Below are positions 12,561 to 25,862 of a stretch of 64,000 bases of DNA, one piece after another. The number at the start of each line of letters is the position of its first letter. Positions within the stretch are counted from its first letter, which is position 1. The stretch covers positions 165,354,001 to 165,418,000 of the forward strand of contig JBITNC010000001.1 of assembly GCA_050084985.1 (NCBI GenBank), written 5' to 3'. A program made the position numbers and the translations under genes. The DNA is from Nageia nagi (lineage: Eukaryota > Pinophyta). The notes beneath the pieces were generated by a model. The model searched no databases and was not told the origin of the DNA. It saw nothing but the letters and a program-made list of their open reading frames with translations.

Positions 12561-13600
12561 AATGAAGGTCTTACATATAGCTTCACTTTCAAGATAATCT
12601 TCTAACTAACTTCTAATAAACTACTGACAAATTACAAAATATTTTTAACTAACAAGATATTTACAAAATATCATATTTGATTATCTAATAAAACATCGAC
12701 AACTCATCTTCAAATATACAAATATCTAAATGATTCTTTCGCATGTATTAACACCCTCCAACTTGACCAAAACTTGAAATATTGAATTTGAGAACTACAA
12801 CCATCTTCTTGGAAAGAAAAAGTACTTTGTCTAGAGTTCAACAATATTTACATGTATTTGAATTTGGATGAACCTGTCAAGACCAAATACAGATGAATTA
12901 ACACTATTTCAACAAAATTATTTGAACATACTTTGAACTAGATTGGTCAGAACTCAAATCTAAAAAATGGGAACAATTCATATGATTAACCTAACTATGA
13001 TTCATTATGATGTAAGGTTAACTACCATCGATAAAAATTATGCTAAAGAAAATTGAATATATTTGATTTCTCCATTGTTCTGATAGAATTTATTCTGCTC
13101 CACACTATCAGATCTCTACCAAAATTAAATATTCTACAAAACATTCAAAAAATGGCTAATTATAACTTTTATTCCATTTTGCCACTATTATAGTAGACTT
13201 TTGTATATTCCATTACTATCATATTTCTACCAAAATCAAATACTATAGTAAATTTTCAAAATTGACTAAGTATCATCAATTTTTCAAGTAATAAAGAATC
13301 AAAATAAATCATACCCATATAAAAATCTTCTTATTTCTCTAAAATATGTATGAGTATACATTTTGGCAATCAGCTAGTGGATTTATGTTTCCAAATCATG
13401 AATTCAAATAAAAACTATATAAATATGTACAAAATTGCAACATTATATTGACTTACATTTTATCCTTAGGCAAAACTACAAGGACCTTTCATCACTCATT
13501 ATCTATTAGAAGTTCAATCTTTTGTATGAGTAGAGCTAATGAAAAAAATTGATTAATTATCTTCAAGTTAATATTGGGTTTCATTTTAGATAATTATGCT
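12561..13600. other. Non-coding gap, nothing recognised
   Basis: AT-rich sequence between the candidate PPT of gypsy A and its accessory ORF region. No frame longer than about 60 codons has a recognisable pattern. It is probably the 3' untranslated part of gypsy A. Confidence 0.3.
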
Positions 13601-16600
13601 TCACATTTCTCTATTTTGATCATTTCATGAGTGAATTTCAAGAATTTATATTCAAAATTCCTCTTTTTCTAGTTTGTAAAACTATTATCCACTTTTTAAG
13701 CCTAATCATTGAATTCCTTCATCTCTTCAAGAGTGTAAACATTGTTGTCTTCTTTTTGCAAGGGAGGCATGTTGTTTCTATAAAAAATGTTCATAGCATT
13801 ATTCAATTTGTTCATCTTTATATTCAATGACTTCATACATTTCTCCATACACATTATTAGTTCATATAAGTAAGCAACTTTTTGAGTTATAAATAAAATT
13901 TGATCATATGAATCATCTACAAAATTATAAATTTATGTCATCTCCTTTTGATTCATTACTTTGATGATCTCCACATTTTCATTATTCATCTTTACAATTT
14001 TACCTTTGTTACCTAAAATAACTTTGTATTTATCTATTTCCTATCACAATATACAATGTATTCTCTAAAAGAATACAATAAATCCAAAACTAGTATTACC
14101 TTTCCCTAATAATTCAATTTTATATCTTTAAATGATTCCCTTGGCAACTTTGTTTGTACTGGTGCTTTTGTCTATTGGCTAATAGAGTTTGTTCTTAAGT
14201 TTTAAATTTTCTCTCAAACTCTATTTTCATCTTTATCAAATTTTCTACTACTTTCTTTAACTCTATGTCTTTCTTTGTTTGTACATGAATCTTGTAAAAA
14301 TTTTAAGCTATCTTGAAGCTTTTCCTTTTCATCTTTAAAAATCTTATTTTCAACCTCTTTGATTTTAGTTGCTTTCAAAGCATCCATATCTAACTCTAAA
14401 GCCTATATCTGACCATTTTTCATGTTTACTTCAATGCACTTGGTTTTAAGCTCTTCTTTTTTCTTCTAAAGATTTGGTTAGCTTTGAAGAGTCAACTACA
14501 TCCTATAATTACTAGATTTGTTTGTTCAATAGAGATATATGAGTTAGATAAAAAAATTCTCTCTTTAGCTAAGGTCCTTTGTCTTTCCAATTTCTCTACT
14601 TTTTTCTCAAGCAAAACTACATCTACATCCATCAAGGTCATGTCGATTTTTACAATTTTCCTTTTATCTATCTGGTTGATCTTATCTCATCTCAACTGTA
14701 AAGAGATACCTTTTAACTATGAAGATTTACTTATAGATTCATCAACTTGTTTGGCAAAAATTTCAAAAAATTGCTTTCTAATATCTATAGTTGTATGTAA
14801 TTAGATTTTCTTGAGAATTTTTTATGCTTTCTTCCCCATTTTATCAAACCAATCTTCATTAGATTTTAGAATTTTACTAAATTCAATAAGCTCTTTAGAG
14901 GTATCAATTTTCTAGATGGAAATATGCAAAATAATAGTCAAAGCATCTTCATATATATCTAAATCAACACTTACTTCTTTCTTTTATGGACTATCCAAAA
15001 TTGTGTCATCATGAACTATTTTAGAGAGTCCTTATATTATCTTCGATATTTGCTTCTTATCTTGGGTTGTAGGAGAAGGGCTTTTTTTATTTTCACCTTT
15101 AGATGCATATTTAGGTGAAGATTGTATTCTTTGACTTCTCCTTTTCCTGAAAACAAATGGTTGATTAGTGTTTGAATCATTAGCTTTAAATTCCTTTGTA
15201 TTTATCTCAGCCACATCTTTGGTTTGTGTAATGATAGACTCATCATCTTCTATTGTAGACCCCTCAATAATGGGCTTTGGTTTGTTGCCTTTCTTTAGTC
15301 TTTTATATTTCTTTTCTAGCACTTTAGTTTTTCTTTTCTTTATCGTAGTCATTCTCTATTATTGAACTTCCTTCTAGAGCTTTTTTTTCCAATGCGACAT
15401 CTTTCTTTTCTTATTCTTTTCTCTTCTCCTCTTCTTCCTTTACCAGTTTCTCTTTCATATTTTTCATTTATTCAATATATTTTTTTAGATACAAATTTGT
15501 CCCTCATTTCAATGTTTATAACCATTTTCATAAGTTTAAGCCCTCCATATTTTTTCTATTTTCGTAGTTGCTTTGCTTCCTCTAGAGTTAGTTTTGCTTT
15601 GCCTTTATCATTTTCTAAGAGCTTTTCTACTCCAAAACTTTTCTTTTCTAGATCTACCATTTTTTTGAAGGCAAATTATTTATCATAGGATTCACAAAAA
15701 ACCTTATCTTATTTGCATATCCATTGCAAATATTTTTTTTTGCTCTCTACTCTGTATTGTGTAAAATATTTCTTCTTATGCTTAGAAAAATTAGAGTTAT
15801 CCAAATATGTTTGTAAATACTTGGGTATAGTTTTCTCTTTATCTAAAGCTATAGCAAAATCAACCTTGATTATATAATTATGCCACCATAGAGCCATGCA
15901 TGAAGACTCCAACATTGAATTTGAAAGAAAAAGGCATGTTTCTTAATTATTCTAGAACTTTTCAAATCCATCCATTGAAACTCTTACAAAATCTAGAGCT
16001 TTTGCATTTACAGATTTTAGGTGAGTAGAAAAAATACCTAATGGATCATAGGGCTATGAGACTGCAATTTGAGATAATTGAAACCTTTACATTTTTGTAA
16101 TTAAGTACTCCAAATAGTTTCTATGATGTGCTTGAATTGAATCAAAACCAAGGGTATATGAATACAAGCTCTTTTTACCCTTTGGTACTCCCCACATGGT
16201 TTCAATATAATCTTCTTGCCTCTCAACTTCCATAGAAAATAGCTAGTTAGAAATAAAAAATAAAAATTTCATAGCTTTATCACAAAATCCATTGAGCATG
16301 ATTATTGTATAATTTTCAAAAAAGTAATAGTCACCTTTCTTGAATTGACCCATTTTTAAATAAGAAAGAGCTAACTTAGATAGTTTGGGTAATCTACCAC
16401 CAAAAATAAAATTCAGAATCGAAATGAGGAAATACCTCACAAAATCATAATATGACTCTTTCAGATATAAAATCTTTGTCCATTGATCAACCCTCCTTAG
16501 ACTACCATCTGCATTATTTTGATTTAGTTGTAAATATGGGAAAGCTTTTGAATGTTGATGGAGAAGTAACCAACACAAAAGAGAAGAGTAATAAAATTGA

Positions 16601-17295
16601 TTGAGTCTATCTTTGTTTGCGAGCCAGATGGCCAATATATCCTCAATGAGATCAAACAAATATAAAAGGTACTTGTCATATTATTTTATTATCATGTGTG
16701 TTGTCATAATATGCTCTATATTAACAATTTGGATATCCTTTTCTCCATAAAGAACCATGATGATGATTAAGATTCAAGTCATATCAAGTTTAAACCCTAA
16801 AATCCCATATATGATTTTCTTCTTAGTAACAAGATTTAACAAATGAGAGTTTAACCAATCTAGTGGATATTTCTCAGTGTATTTAGTATCTACTCTCACA
16901 CTGGCCCACTCTAATATGCTATTAGGTTGACCAAAAGCATTATACATTACATCCCAACTCAAATCAAGAAGAATATTCCCCTAACTATCTTTCACATTTT
17001 TGGCTTCATAGAATGTTTTCTTTCTCAAAGCATCTACTAATTATGGGCAAGTATGCCATCTCTCATATAGAAATGGAAAGATGAAATTAGTTTCATACAT
17101 CAAATCTCATAACTTCTTATCCTCAACTTTTGCAAACTCTAAAGGTCTTTCTATTAAATCAACATGATTATTAAGCAAAATTATATAAAATAAATTCTCA
17201 TTCCTATCATTATCAATGCTTAGAAAAATTGTAAACTTATCCAATTTTCATGGCAAGATTGGACAAGGGACTGGTAATGAGAAGAACTCAAACTT
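13600..17295 (-). pseudogene. Accessory ORF region downstream of pol in gypsy A (decayed, unknown)
   Basis: On the minus strand, after the integrase, coding-like peptide continues for about 3.7 kb in pieces. At 16774-17295 there is an N-terminal part containing RWHTCP and LSWDVMYNAFGQ. At 16243-16659 is an open 138-residue frame with SLRRVDQWTKILYLKESYYD. At 15032-15352 is a very basic stretch with KKRKTKVLEKKYKRLKKGN and RRSQRIQSSP. From about 14.5 down to 14.2 kb is a heptad-like Lys/Glu/Leu-rich coiled coil (VENKIFKDEKEKLQDSLKF). Several stops and frameshifts separate these pieces. The position, between integrase and 3' LTR, is that of the extra or env-like ORF of Athila-type gypsy elements, but I see no sequence feature proving an envelope function. 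The plus-strand ORFs in the same interval are antisense shadows. Confidence 0.5.
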
Positions 17296-17469
17296 TGAAT
17301 GTTTCAGACCCTATAACTCAAGGCAGCTCAAAAATTATAGATGAGAAAATAAAAAAGGAAATAGATTTCAAATGGGGGTAAAGTAAATATATCTACCCTA
17401 TTATTCCTAATAAATGAAAAAAGATGAACCTTGGAAAATATGCAAAAGAATAAAATAAATATATACATA

Positions 17470-18430
17470 TAATACAAAACTCACTTGTTCAAACAACAGT
17501 ATAAAACTTTAAATGTTGGTCTTCGATTATGATTGGAAGAATCTGACCATCCATTCCTTCCAATTCAAAACATTGTTCTAGATTTCTCACATGATGATAA
17601 ATGGTCCATATCAAAATGAATAAAACTTTTTATGGCATATAAGCTTTCCTCTATCCTCATCCCATTTGAGAACCAAGTTTCCAAGCTTAAAAGAAACATT
17701 TGAAGAATACTTCTTGTTGAATCATTTTTATACCATCTTGTTTCTTTTTTTAATCTCCTTGTATAAATTTTCTTGGAGTTCTTCCAAATACATCAAATCA
17801 AATATTTTCACTTATAATGGATTTGAATCATTCTTTTCATACTATTGGAGAAATCACAAGGAAGGTAACTCAATATGAGATGGTAAAATTACTCTTTTCT
17901 CATATACCAAAACATAAAGGGAGGATTTTATTGAAGACTTATATGTGATCCAATTTTCTCATAGTGAAAGATTGATATTTTTGTTCTAATATTTTTTATT
18001 ATCATCCACTATTCTCTTTAATATTCTTAACAAGTTTTTGTTTGTAGATTCAACTAACCCAATACCCTATGGGTAATATTTTGAAAAGGTCTTCTAATAG
18101 ATGCCATATTTAAGTGCAAACTTTGAGACTCAAGATCTTAAAAATATAGACCATTGGCTGATATCATAGTATGAGGAATACCAAATCTAGTAATGATTTT
18201 ATCTATAAAAAGGATAATAGTATCAAGATCTTGGTATTTCATTGAAAAAGCTTCAACCCACATAGTGAAATAATATGTGGCTATCAAAATGAGCTTCTTC
18301 CCTAATGATGACCCCATATTAATCATACCAATGAAATCTAAGCTCCATTGTTGAAATGGTTCTTCTACAATAATGGGCCATAATGGGATTGCTTTCATTC
18401 TCCTCATTCCCATAAATCAGTGACACTTAT
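17470..18430 (-). pseudogene. Gypsy A integrase core and C-terminal part (minus strand)
   Basis: The minus strand encodes the core and tail of a Ty3/gypsy integrase, which in the family joins retroelement cDNA to host DNA. The core starts with MGMRRMKAIPLWPI, then EEPFQQWSLDFIG (first catalytic Asp), YFTMWVEA and TRFGIPHTMISANGLYF, where the second catalytic Asp of the usual SDNG has become Ala-Asn. Decayed continuation shows TNKNLLRILKRIVDDN (about 18.0 kb) and the C-terminal FKLGNLVLKWDEDRGK (about 17.65 kb). Stops and frameshifts are frequent. The N-terminal zinc-binding part is not here. It lies at 58878-59010, because gypsy B inserted between the two pieces. Confidence 0.85.
18426..18430 (+). 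other. Target-site duplication of gypsy B, left copy (CTTAT)
   Basis: CTTAT directly precedes the left LTR of gypsy B. The same five bases follow the right LTR at 58873-58877. Joining the flanks across one copy restores the integrase zinc-finger region of gypsy A in frame except for one stop, which independently supports the insertion model. Confidence 0.85.
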
Positions 18431-19299
18431 TATATACACCCAAAAATGACCTTTTTTTGATAAATAAAAGAAGAACAAAAATTAAAATTAAATTAAAAAT
18501 TTAACCATAGTTTGCCCACTATCAACATTCAACTTCAATTATTGGTAACTTAGATGAAATGCCAATGTCTGATACCTAGACACTAATGACTATGTAATTA
18601 GCAAAAGTAAAATAAAAATGATAATTCTTGAAGTGTCTTAAGAAGAAAGCAAGAGATAATGGATGACTCATCATCCATCCCACACATCTTAACTTTGGAT
18701 TACAGCCATGACAAAGATTAATAGGCTTTTATATCATGATTTTTGTCTTAAAATTGAAAATTTTATTTATTTCCAAAATCTATAAATAAAGTCTTCTACA
18801 ATAAATCAAATGGATCCAATTTGAATGCATAATTACTCTATCAAAACACATCCAATTTTACTGAGTTAAATGCATTATTGTTTTACACTTTACATGCTTG
18901 TTTATGTTTAGTATTATGCTTATTTTTATGATATGAACATGTATGTTTAATGTCTTTTCTATTTGCATATATGTAGGGTACACAGGTGTAGAGTAGCAAA
19001 ACTAAATAGAGAAAGTCATATAGAATTAGAGAGGAGAAATACACTTTTTTGCAAGTTTTATAAGATAGTTTTTGGATTTTGTAGACATTGTTGTTGATCA
19101 ACTAAAATGGGTCACTAGTGACCCTGTAAAACAACCACAGAGGTGAAATACTATTTTGTAAAATCCCTTTTATAAAGCACCAAATTGAAAGAGATTCTTC
19201 ATTGTATCATCAAGGTCTATTCAAGAGTAATAAAGAATAAATGTTGGTTGTAACATGTCTTATATTATTTGTTAACAAGGTTATTTTTTGAGTACAACA
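18431..19299 (+). mobile_element. 5' LTR of gypsy B (869 bp)
   Basis: It is homologous along its full length to the split LTR at 48931-49404 plus 58475-58872 (872 bp). It ends ...GAGTACAACA, and its expected initial TG reads TA. TCTATAAATAAAG near 18779 is a plausible TATA region and is conserved in the other LTR. By-eye divergence between the two LTRs is roughly 15-20%, much more than in the copia element that splits the right copy. The insertion of gypsy B is therefore old. Confidence 0.85.
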
Positions 19300-19319
19300 T
19301 TTTAGTGCTAGAAGAAGGG
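19300..19319 (+). other. Primer-binding-site region of gypsy B
   Basis: Immediately after the LTR comes TTTTAGTGCTAGAAGAAGGG. A PBS is expected here and should begin TGG; the TAG at this place looks like a mutated TGG. The sequence is not the initiator-Met type seen in the other elements of the window. I cannot name the tRNA. Confidence 0.45.
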
Positions 19320-20982
19320 CAACTCAGTGTTGAAGCATAAGGTATTTTTCATGTCTTCATGTTTGTTTTTGTGGTTTGTGCCATGTGGTAGTAAAGCTGA
19401 TTTTGTTTTGTATGTTATGTATTTTTCCAAACTTGAATTACAGAATCAATAGCAATTGGGTATCAAACACTAATGATTGGAATAAGATTCCAATGATTCA
19501 TAACACTTGTTGAATTTTTATTCTTATCAATATTGCAAACATAGTTTAATAATTAAGATTAGGATAAAAATGAACACCTTGTTTGTGATACCTATGCTCA
19601 AAATACATGTAGGGGAGGGTAGTCAATATCAATAATAAAATGCATTATTTTTTATATTTTTATTTTTTTAAAGGTCATAAAGTTTATTTATTTTTTATTC
19701 ATTTGGGAAGGGATCGTACAAACAAATAAATCCATTCACTTAATATTTTTCTATCTTGTTTACTTATACTCTCCCTTTGTGCTAAAAAGTGATATGAGGT
19801 GACCAGAATGGATTTGATAGAAAAAGAATAAATGAACTTTTATTTTTTTTACTTTATTACATTAATTTGGTAAATGAATCTACACTAAGTTACTTCCACA
19901 CTTAGAAGAGGTAATTAATTATCATTAAGATCGAAATGAATTTATGGTGAATGAATTGGGTTTAAGGTAGATTAGGACACATTAAATCAATTAATGAATT
20001 CAATGGCTACTTTTTAGACATTAATACTCTTACTTTTTTGCCTTACCACTTTGAAAGGTGGTCGAAGGACTGTGATTCATAATGAGAAGAAATGAACCTA
20101 CATTAAAGAAAATTTACTCACATTAACAACTTCTTACTTATCTGCCCTTACCACATTGAAAGGTGATCGAAGAATATTATGACTCGTGAGAAGAGGTAAT
20201 AAACCACATCTTAATATTTCCTTTGGTTAATGAATCACATTAAAAGGTAATGAATCTCATGGGATATTTAGATCAACTTATTCATTAATTAAAATATTAT
20301 TTGAATCACATTAAAAAAGACTTAATTAATGGATATGTATGATCAAAAGGGTTATAACTTGCATCCATGAGTACTTTATTTGGTAAAATGCATGATCATG
20401 AGACCTATTCAAATGAACATCAATGAGTTCAAGGTCATTACCAACCATTGATTCTTATTTTCTTATGTTCCATTGATAAAATATTATGAGCCTTAAAGCC
20501 AAAACCTGACTATGCATATTGGGTTCATAGGTTAGAAGTTGTTACTTTCCATCAAACAACTATAAAAAATGGGTATATATTTGGATTTAATCATCAAGAT
20601 GGTTCTCAGTGGCATTCCTTGAGCTCCATTGCACTAAGTGGCCCATTTTAAGTACCAATTCGTTACTTAGACCTAGATTGCCTAATAGGATTACCTACCT
20701 ACCTTTCTTAAAAGCTTGACCAGATGAAATAATCTACAAAAATTAAGAAAAATAAAATGTACAATTAATACCACTCATATTAAAAATATTAATTTAATAT
20801 GTTAAAAAACTAGAGAAGATAATCACACTGAAAAGGTAAGTATGCATGTAGGTTGTTTATGCATTTATTTATTTTCTTGCAAATAAAAATCCAAAAGATA
20901 AAATATAGAATTTCTATGTTCGATGTTTGTTTTCACTTTTTAGTTTGGTGAAAACAAAAAATAAATAAAAAACAAAAATAAA
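19320..20982 (+). other. Gypsy B untranslated leader
   Basis: AT-rich sequence without a credible coding frame between the PBS and the gag start. Two related blocks (CTTACCACTTTGAAAGGTGGTCGAAG near 20.04 kb and its copy near 20.15 kb, about 110 bp apart) show a small internal duplication. Confidence 0.5.
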
Positions 20983-21610
20983 ATGGTTAACACTCGATCT
21001 CAAATAGTTCATCAAGAGCAAGAGCCATACGATGAAAATTATTTAGAATAATGAAGGAGTCATAGGTTTAGTAGAAATGTTTTGAGAAGAGACTCCTCAA
21101 GAAACAAATTTAGCTTACTTAAATCCTATCAATCATGACTTAGATGTAGTTAGAGAACATATAACACAATTAAGAATCCTTCATTCTCATGCTCGTAGTC
21201 TTCCTTTATATCTAGAATATTTAGCGAAAGATACACAACTAGTTAATGGTGTGGAAGAGATTGTATTGAGAAACATACCTCCTTTCCAAACTCATTTAGC
21301 TAATACCATTATTTAAAGAGGTCCTTTTATACCTAATTATGATCATGTTAAATGCTATTTTCCAAATGGACATTTAGTTCAATCATATCTAAGAAGGGAT
21401 GATTATACTCCCTCCACCATATCTAGGAAAATAAAATAATTTGATAATCAAATCTTCATACATATAGCCACTCCCATGCCAGAATTAGGAGATCATTCTA
21501 GAATTTATAATAATCCTTATTACATTTTAAAATCAAATACGTTGACTCTTATGACAAGTCATAGAACACCTAGAAAAAGACATGAAAAGATAATCATGAC
21601 CTTACAAGAT
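20983..21610 (+). pseudogene. Gypsy B gag, 5' part (broken)
   Basis: The gag start is taken as ATG 20983, which reads MVNTRSQIVHQEQEPYDENY, a typical start for plant Ty3/gypsy gag. Two stops and a frame change follow within about 100 bp. From about 21,080 to 21,610 one frame reads with few stops, containing LDVVREHITQLRILHSHARS and RNIPPFQTHLANTII. Gag forms the virus-like particle in which reverse transcription takes place. The frame is then lost in a stretch of unrelated sequence at about 21,610-22,130. Confidence 0.7.
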
Positions 21611-22130
21611 TCAAGTTGCAAGGAATACACCCCTATGTGCATAGGAAAGAGAATCAAACCCCAAAATAATATACAACACCAACCATAAGAATAAATGATT
21701 TTGTATAACCCAAGCATACACCAATAAATAAAACCCATGGTATTTACCCATAAACCATGGTTACAAGCATAACCAATGCTTAATGTACATCAAAACAAAC
21801 CATCAATAATGCAACCCAAAAAGTAAATTGTCCAAATCCAATCTAGACCCAATTAAATAATGGAAAAAGATAAAAAGGGATAATCTAGGACATGATATCT
21901 AGCACCACAGGGTCATAGAGTGTATAAATATCAATATTACTATCTTGATAAGAGAAAATAAGCTTCACTTAGAAATTGATAAGATAAACTTCAAAGGTAT
22001 CACTTACCTCCACCCAAAGATAAGGGGAAATCACATTATCCCCCTTGACCACCACTACATTAACAACAATTAACTCAACTAATATTGCACTAACTCCTGC
22101 CACTTTCTCCATAATATAATGGAGCTTACT
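21611..22130. other. Unrecognised insert interrupting gypsy B gag
   Basis: About 520 bp with no gag-like frame lie between two gag segments. A palindromic-looking ACCCATGG...CCATGGTTA stretch is at 21,727-21,762. I could not find clear terminal repeats or target duplications. It may be a small inserted element or simply fast-evolving gag sequence with many stops. Confidence 0.35.
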
Positions 22131-23270
22131 ATGATGCCCAAACACCTTTTAAACAAATATATGAATCATTCTTAAGGTATGAAGAAAAAGTGGATCATAA
22201 AAATGGTGATTATCCCACATATCATAATCAACCAGAAGAAAAGGATGATCTTTGTAAAAGGTTGATGGAAATTGAAAAGAATTTGTGTTTGTAAAATAAA
22301 TAAAAGATATCATATGAAACAATTTGCAATGAACCTATTCATCCAAGTGTTCCCAAAAATGAGATTCCTTTCAAATTTGAAATTTCAAAAATTAAATCAT
22401 TTAAGGGAAAGGAAGATCCCAAAGAATATCTTAGATGATTTATGTATTAAAGTTATGTTATTTCTAATGATGATGCATTAATGTTATGTATCTTTCCCAT
22501 GACACTTGTTGGACAAACAATGGATTGGTACAACAACCTGATGGAATATACCATTCATTCATATGCTCAGTTGGCAAATTTGTTTTTGAAACATAGAATT
22601 AGTATTAAAGATAAAATCTTCATTACTGATCTTACAAGATTATAATAATTCTAAGATAAATCAATTACTTATTTCATCTCAATAGAGGGTAATATTGACA
22701 AGCATACCTTACACTCTACCTCAGGAAGAGTTGGTTAAAATATTTAGTCAAAGTTGTTTAAGACCTATTGCTAACATCTTATTAATCCAACAACATAATA
22801 CCTCCAATGAAACTATCTTCCAAATTGTTATAATTGAAAAATGTCAAAATTCAAGATGGTGAGATAAAAGGTAAGAAAAAGGAACCTTATGTTAAGAACA
22901 AAAAATAATTAGAACAAATAAGTAAACCAACACTTTCTAACAAATTTTCTATCATTAAATAGATGGAACCGAATCCTCCGCAAAATGAGGAAAAGGACTC
23001 TAAACCATAAAGAAAATTTACACCTTTGTCAAAATCTCTTTATGATATTCTAAAAAAACTATATGATCATCAAGTAATTACTTTACCAAATATGAGACCT
23101 AAACATCTTGATGCTAGAAATAATAAATGGTATAATGAAAATGATTTATTTCATATCTATCTCCAAAAGGGTCATGATACAAATAGATGTAGGAATTTAC
23201 AACACAAAATTCAAAATCTAATTGATAAAAAAAAATTAAAAATTGATAATCCTATAGCTATCCCTAATTG
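22131..23270 (+). pseudogene. Gypsy B gag, main domain and zinc-knuckle-like end (broken)
   Basis: Coding resumes near 22,131 with QIYESFLRYEEKVDHKNGDY. The core retrotransposon-gag motifs follow at about 22.37-22.63 kb: FKFEISKIKSFKGKEDPKEY, then FPMTLVGQTMDWYNNL and SYAQLANLFLKHRISIKDK. At 23,026-23,270 an open frame carries the gag C-terminal region, with LQKGHDTNRC in the context of a reduced zinc knuckle and LQHKIQNLIDKKK. Stops and shifts are scattered throughout. The pattern is that of the gag of Tat-like plant gypsy elements. Confidence 0.75.
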
Positions 23271-23604
23271 AATTTTAAGAATTTATCAAAACCCTCTTCC
23301 TCAACATCAGGCTAATAATATTTTATTACATCCACATGAGAATCAAGTAACACATAATTGGATTTATGACAACTGAGCATTCATAGGGATCGTATATATT
23401 ACTACAAGAGCTCAAAAGTTTCAAGAAAAACTAAATAATATTCTAGATAATCAATCAGATGAGGTTGTTGTGCAACCCAATATACTTAGACCCCAACCTC
23501 TTAACGTCTCTTTGAAAATAGCTCTACATCAATAATTAAAAAATTTGCAAGTGAAAATGTCTCTATTCGAGTTACTACAATAGCCTAAGAACCATAGAGA
23601 TGCA

Positions 23605-24060
23605 ATGAACCATCTATTACAAATAATTGAGTTGGATATAAATGATCTCAAAAGCTTTATATATTTTGTAGAAAATATTAAAACAAATCAAAAACTTACT
23701 ATTATTTTTTATGATCATGAAGTTAAATATTTAGATGAGGCTCATGGTCTAGACCCACCTTTGCATATCATAGCTAAGGTGGAAGGAAAAACTTTCAAAA
23801 TAATATTGATTGATGAAGGTTCAACAATAAATATTATTTCAACAATTGCATATAAGAATTTGAATATTCCATTTTCACATATTTGTGCACCAACCTTGCA
23901 GCTAAAAGTGTTCAATGATATTTTATGTTTAACAATGGGATCAATTTTGTTGCCAATCACTGTAGGATCTAATATATTACAAATAATATTGCAAGTAATC
24001 AAAGGAGACATAACCCAATATAGCATCCTTTTAAGAAGACTTTGGATTAGAAATATGTAA
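23605..24060 (+). pseudogene. Gypsy B aspartic protease
   Basis: An open frame of 151 codons reads as the retropepsin domain that cleaves the Gag-Pol polyprotein. The active-site region is IILIDEGSTINII: an Asp-x-Gly-Ser arrangement in place of the more usual D-[ST]-G or DNGS. Upstream is PPLHIIAKVEGKTF and downstream a hydrophobic strand. It shares its frame with 23,026-23,270, so gag and protease were probably one polyprotein. It is no longer connected to an open pol. Confidence 0.75.
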
Positions 24061-25862
24061 TGCATCCCATCAACATATCATAATTGTTTGAAATATACTC
24101 ACAAAGGTGTAGTGCATTGTGTGCCTAGAGATAAAAATCCATATTCACATTGTAATAATACACATTTACCAAAAGAAGTAGTTTTACCATCTACTCATTA
24201 TTTTACAACACCAATACCACCAAAAAGACCATTGATTACTAGGGTGGGTAAGAATAGTTCTTCATTGAGATCTTTGAAATAAGAATATGTTATTAATCCA
24301 AAATCATCCAAAATTCAATGAAAAATTAGTAATGATTCATTACCAAAGATAGAACCCATACCATAAGAAAAATGTACTTGGGAGGAAGGAGCTCAAAACT
24401 TGGATGAGTTAAGCAAAGCTTTCTCATCAAAAATTTCATCTCTAGTGGATATATCAGTAAAAAGTGATTATTATCATGAAAATGATAAGTCTATCTAGTA
24501 ATAATTAAATTTCTAGATTGTGGCATAGGGGAATTTGCAATTGATGATATTATTTTAGTATTCCTTCTACTCAGGAAATAGGAATACCAAAAGAATCTCG
24601 CAGTGTAGTGGGGAAATTGGTGCCATTATGAAAAGTTCCTAATCAAACTCTCTATGTTTCTATAGGTCCTATATAACCACCTCTTATTGCTTTACCACAA
24701 CCACATGAAAGTGTTTTACGTAATTCATTAGAATATCTATCACCTTATGTGATATCGTTTATCTAAAGATATTTTGATAGATATCAATGGAAAGGATGAG
24801 GTTTAGGTCGATATGAACAAGGATCTAGATATATAATAGATATTTATTACCAATTACCTACTAATAAAATAAGATTGGGATAGAAAAGTAAGAATAAGAA
24901 AGAATCTAGTTGTAAAATAGTTGAGTTAGAACCAAAAAAATTAGAACATGAAAACCATTTAAAAATCCTAAAGAGATATTAAATTAAGATAATTAACAAC
25001 ATGAAACATTATCTTTAGAAAGATTATTTTTTAATGTTAGATCAAGTAATGTGGTAGAGATTGAAAAAATGTCTAATGAATCTTTAGAAAAAATATCTTT
25101 TGATTGGTTAGAAAGTGATGAGTTTGAACTATTAAGTTCGATAAGCTCAAATAACTCCTCATCACACTTTATGGTAGATAAAGATACTATAGATTTTATG
25201 CTAGTTTCTAACTAACCTACAATACAAGACTTCAAAGATATAGATACTATATTACAAATGTTAGAATTCACCATAAATAGTACCTTAGATGACCAAAATT
25301 TAGGTGGAAATGAAGAATACAACTTAAATGATAAGAATTGGATTCCAATACTGAATCAATTGGAAGAGAGGTCCCACATGTTAATTGAAGAAACCAGCAA
25401 AGTTGATTTAAGTGATGATCCAAACAATCATAAGATTATTCAACTAAGAAACTGACTAAATGAAGATGGAAAATGAGAATTTATATCTATAATTTAAAAA
25501 AAGTAAAAGATATTTGCATAGTCATACACTGATATGCCAGGATTGGATCCTAATTTGATGGTACATAACCTAGGTATTAAAGAAAATGCTAAATCAATTA
25601 AATAAAAATTAGGTAAGATGCATCCAAAAATAGCATTAATGGTAAAAAAAAAATTACAAAAACTCTTAGAAGCCAAGTTTATCCATCATATTGATTATTC
25701 TGATTGAATTTTCAACATCGTACTAGTTAAAAAGTCTAATAGAAAGATTTGTATATGCATAGATTTTAAAGATTTATATAAAGCTTATCCTAAATATGAT
25801 TTTCCACTACCAAACATAGATAATTTAGTTTATTCTACTATTGAATATGAAATGTTAGCTCT
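24061..25862 (+). pseudogene. Gypsy B protease-RT linker and N-terminal reverse transcriptase (broken)
   Basis: After a poorly conserved linker, RT-like sequence begins at about 25.5 kb: HSYTDMPGLDPNLMVHNLGI, then MHPKIALMVKKKLQKLLEAK, RKICICIDFKDLY and FPLPNIDNLVYSTIEYEM. This is the fingers/palm part of a Ty3/gypsy RT, including the first catalytic Asp region (IDFKDL). The domain is cut exactly at 25,863-25,867 by the solo LTR; the rest resumes at 28,875. Several stop codons interrupt the frame. The stretch 24.3-25.4 kb is acidic and Ser/Asn-rich with no recognised domain. Confidence 0.75.

Noticed and set aside
14484-15688. Several plus-strand ORFs rich in Ser, Phe and Leu
   Set aside because: They are antisense shadows of the Lys/Glu-rich accessory coding region of gypsy A on the minus strand.
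18138-18413. Integrase-like ORF as an independent host gene
   Set aside because: It is the middle of the gypsy A pol, with decayed continuation on the left and the zinc-finger part beyond gypsy B on the right.
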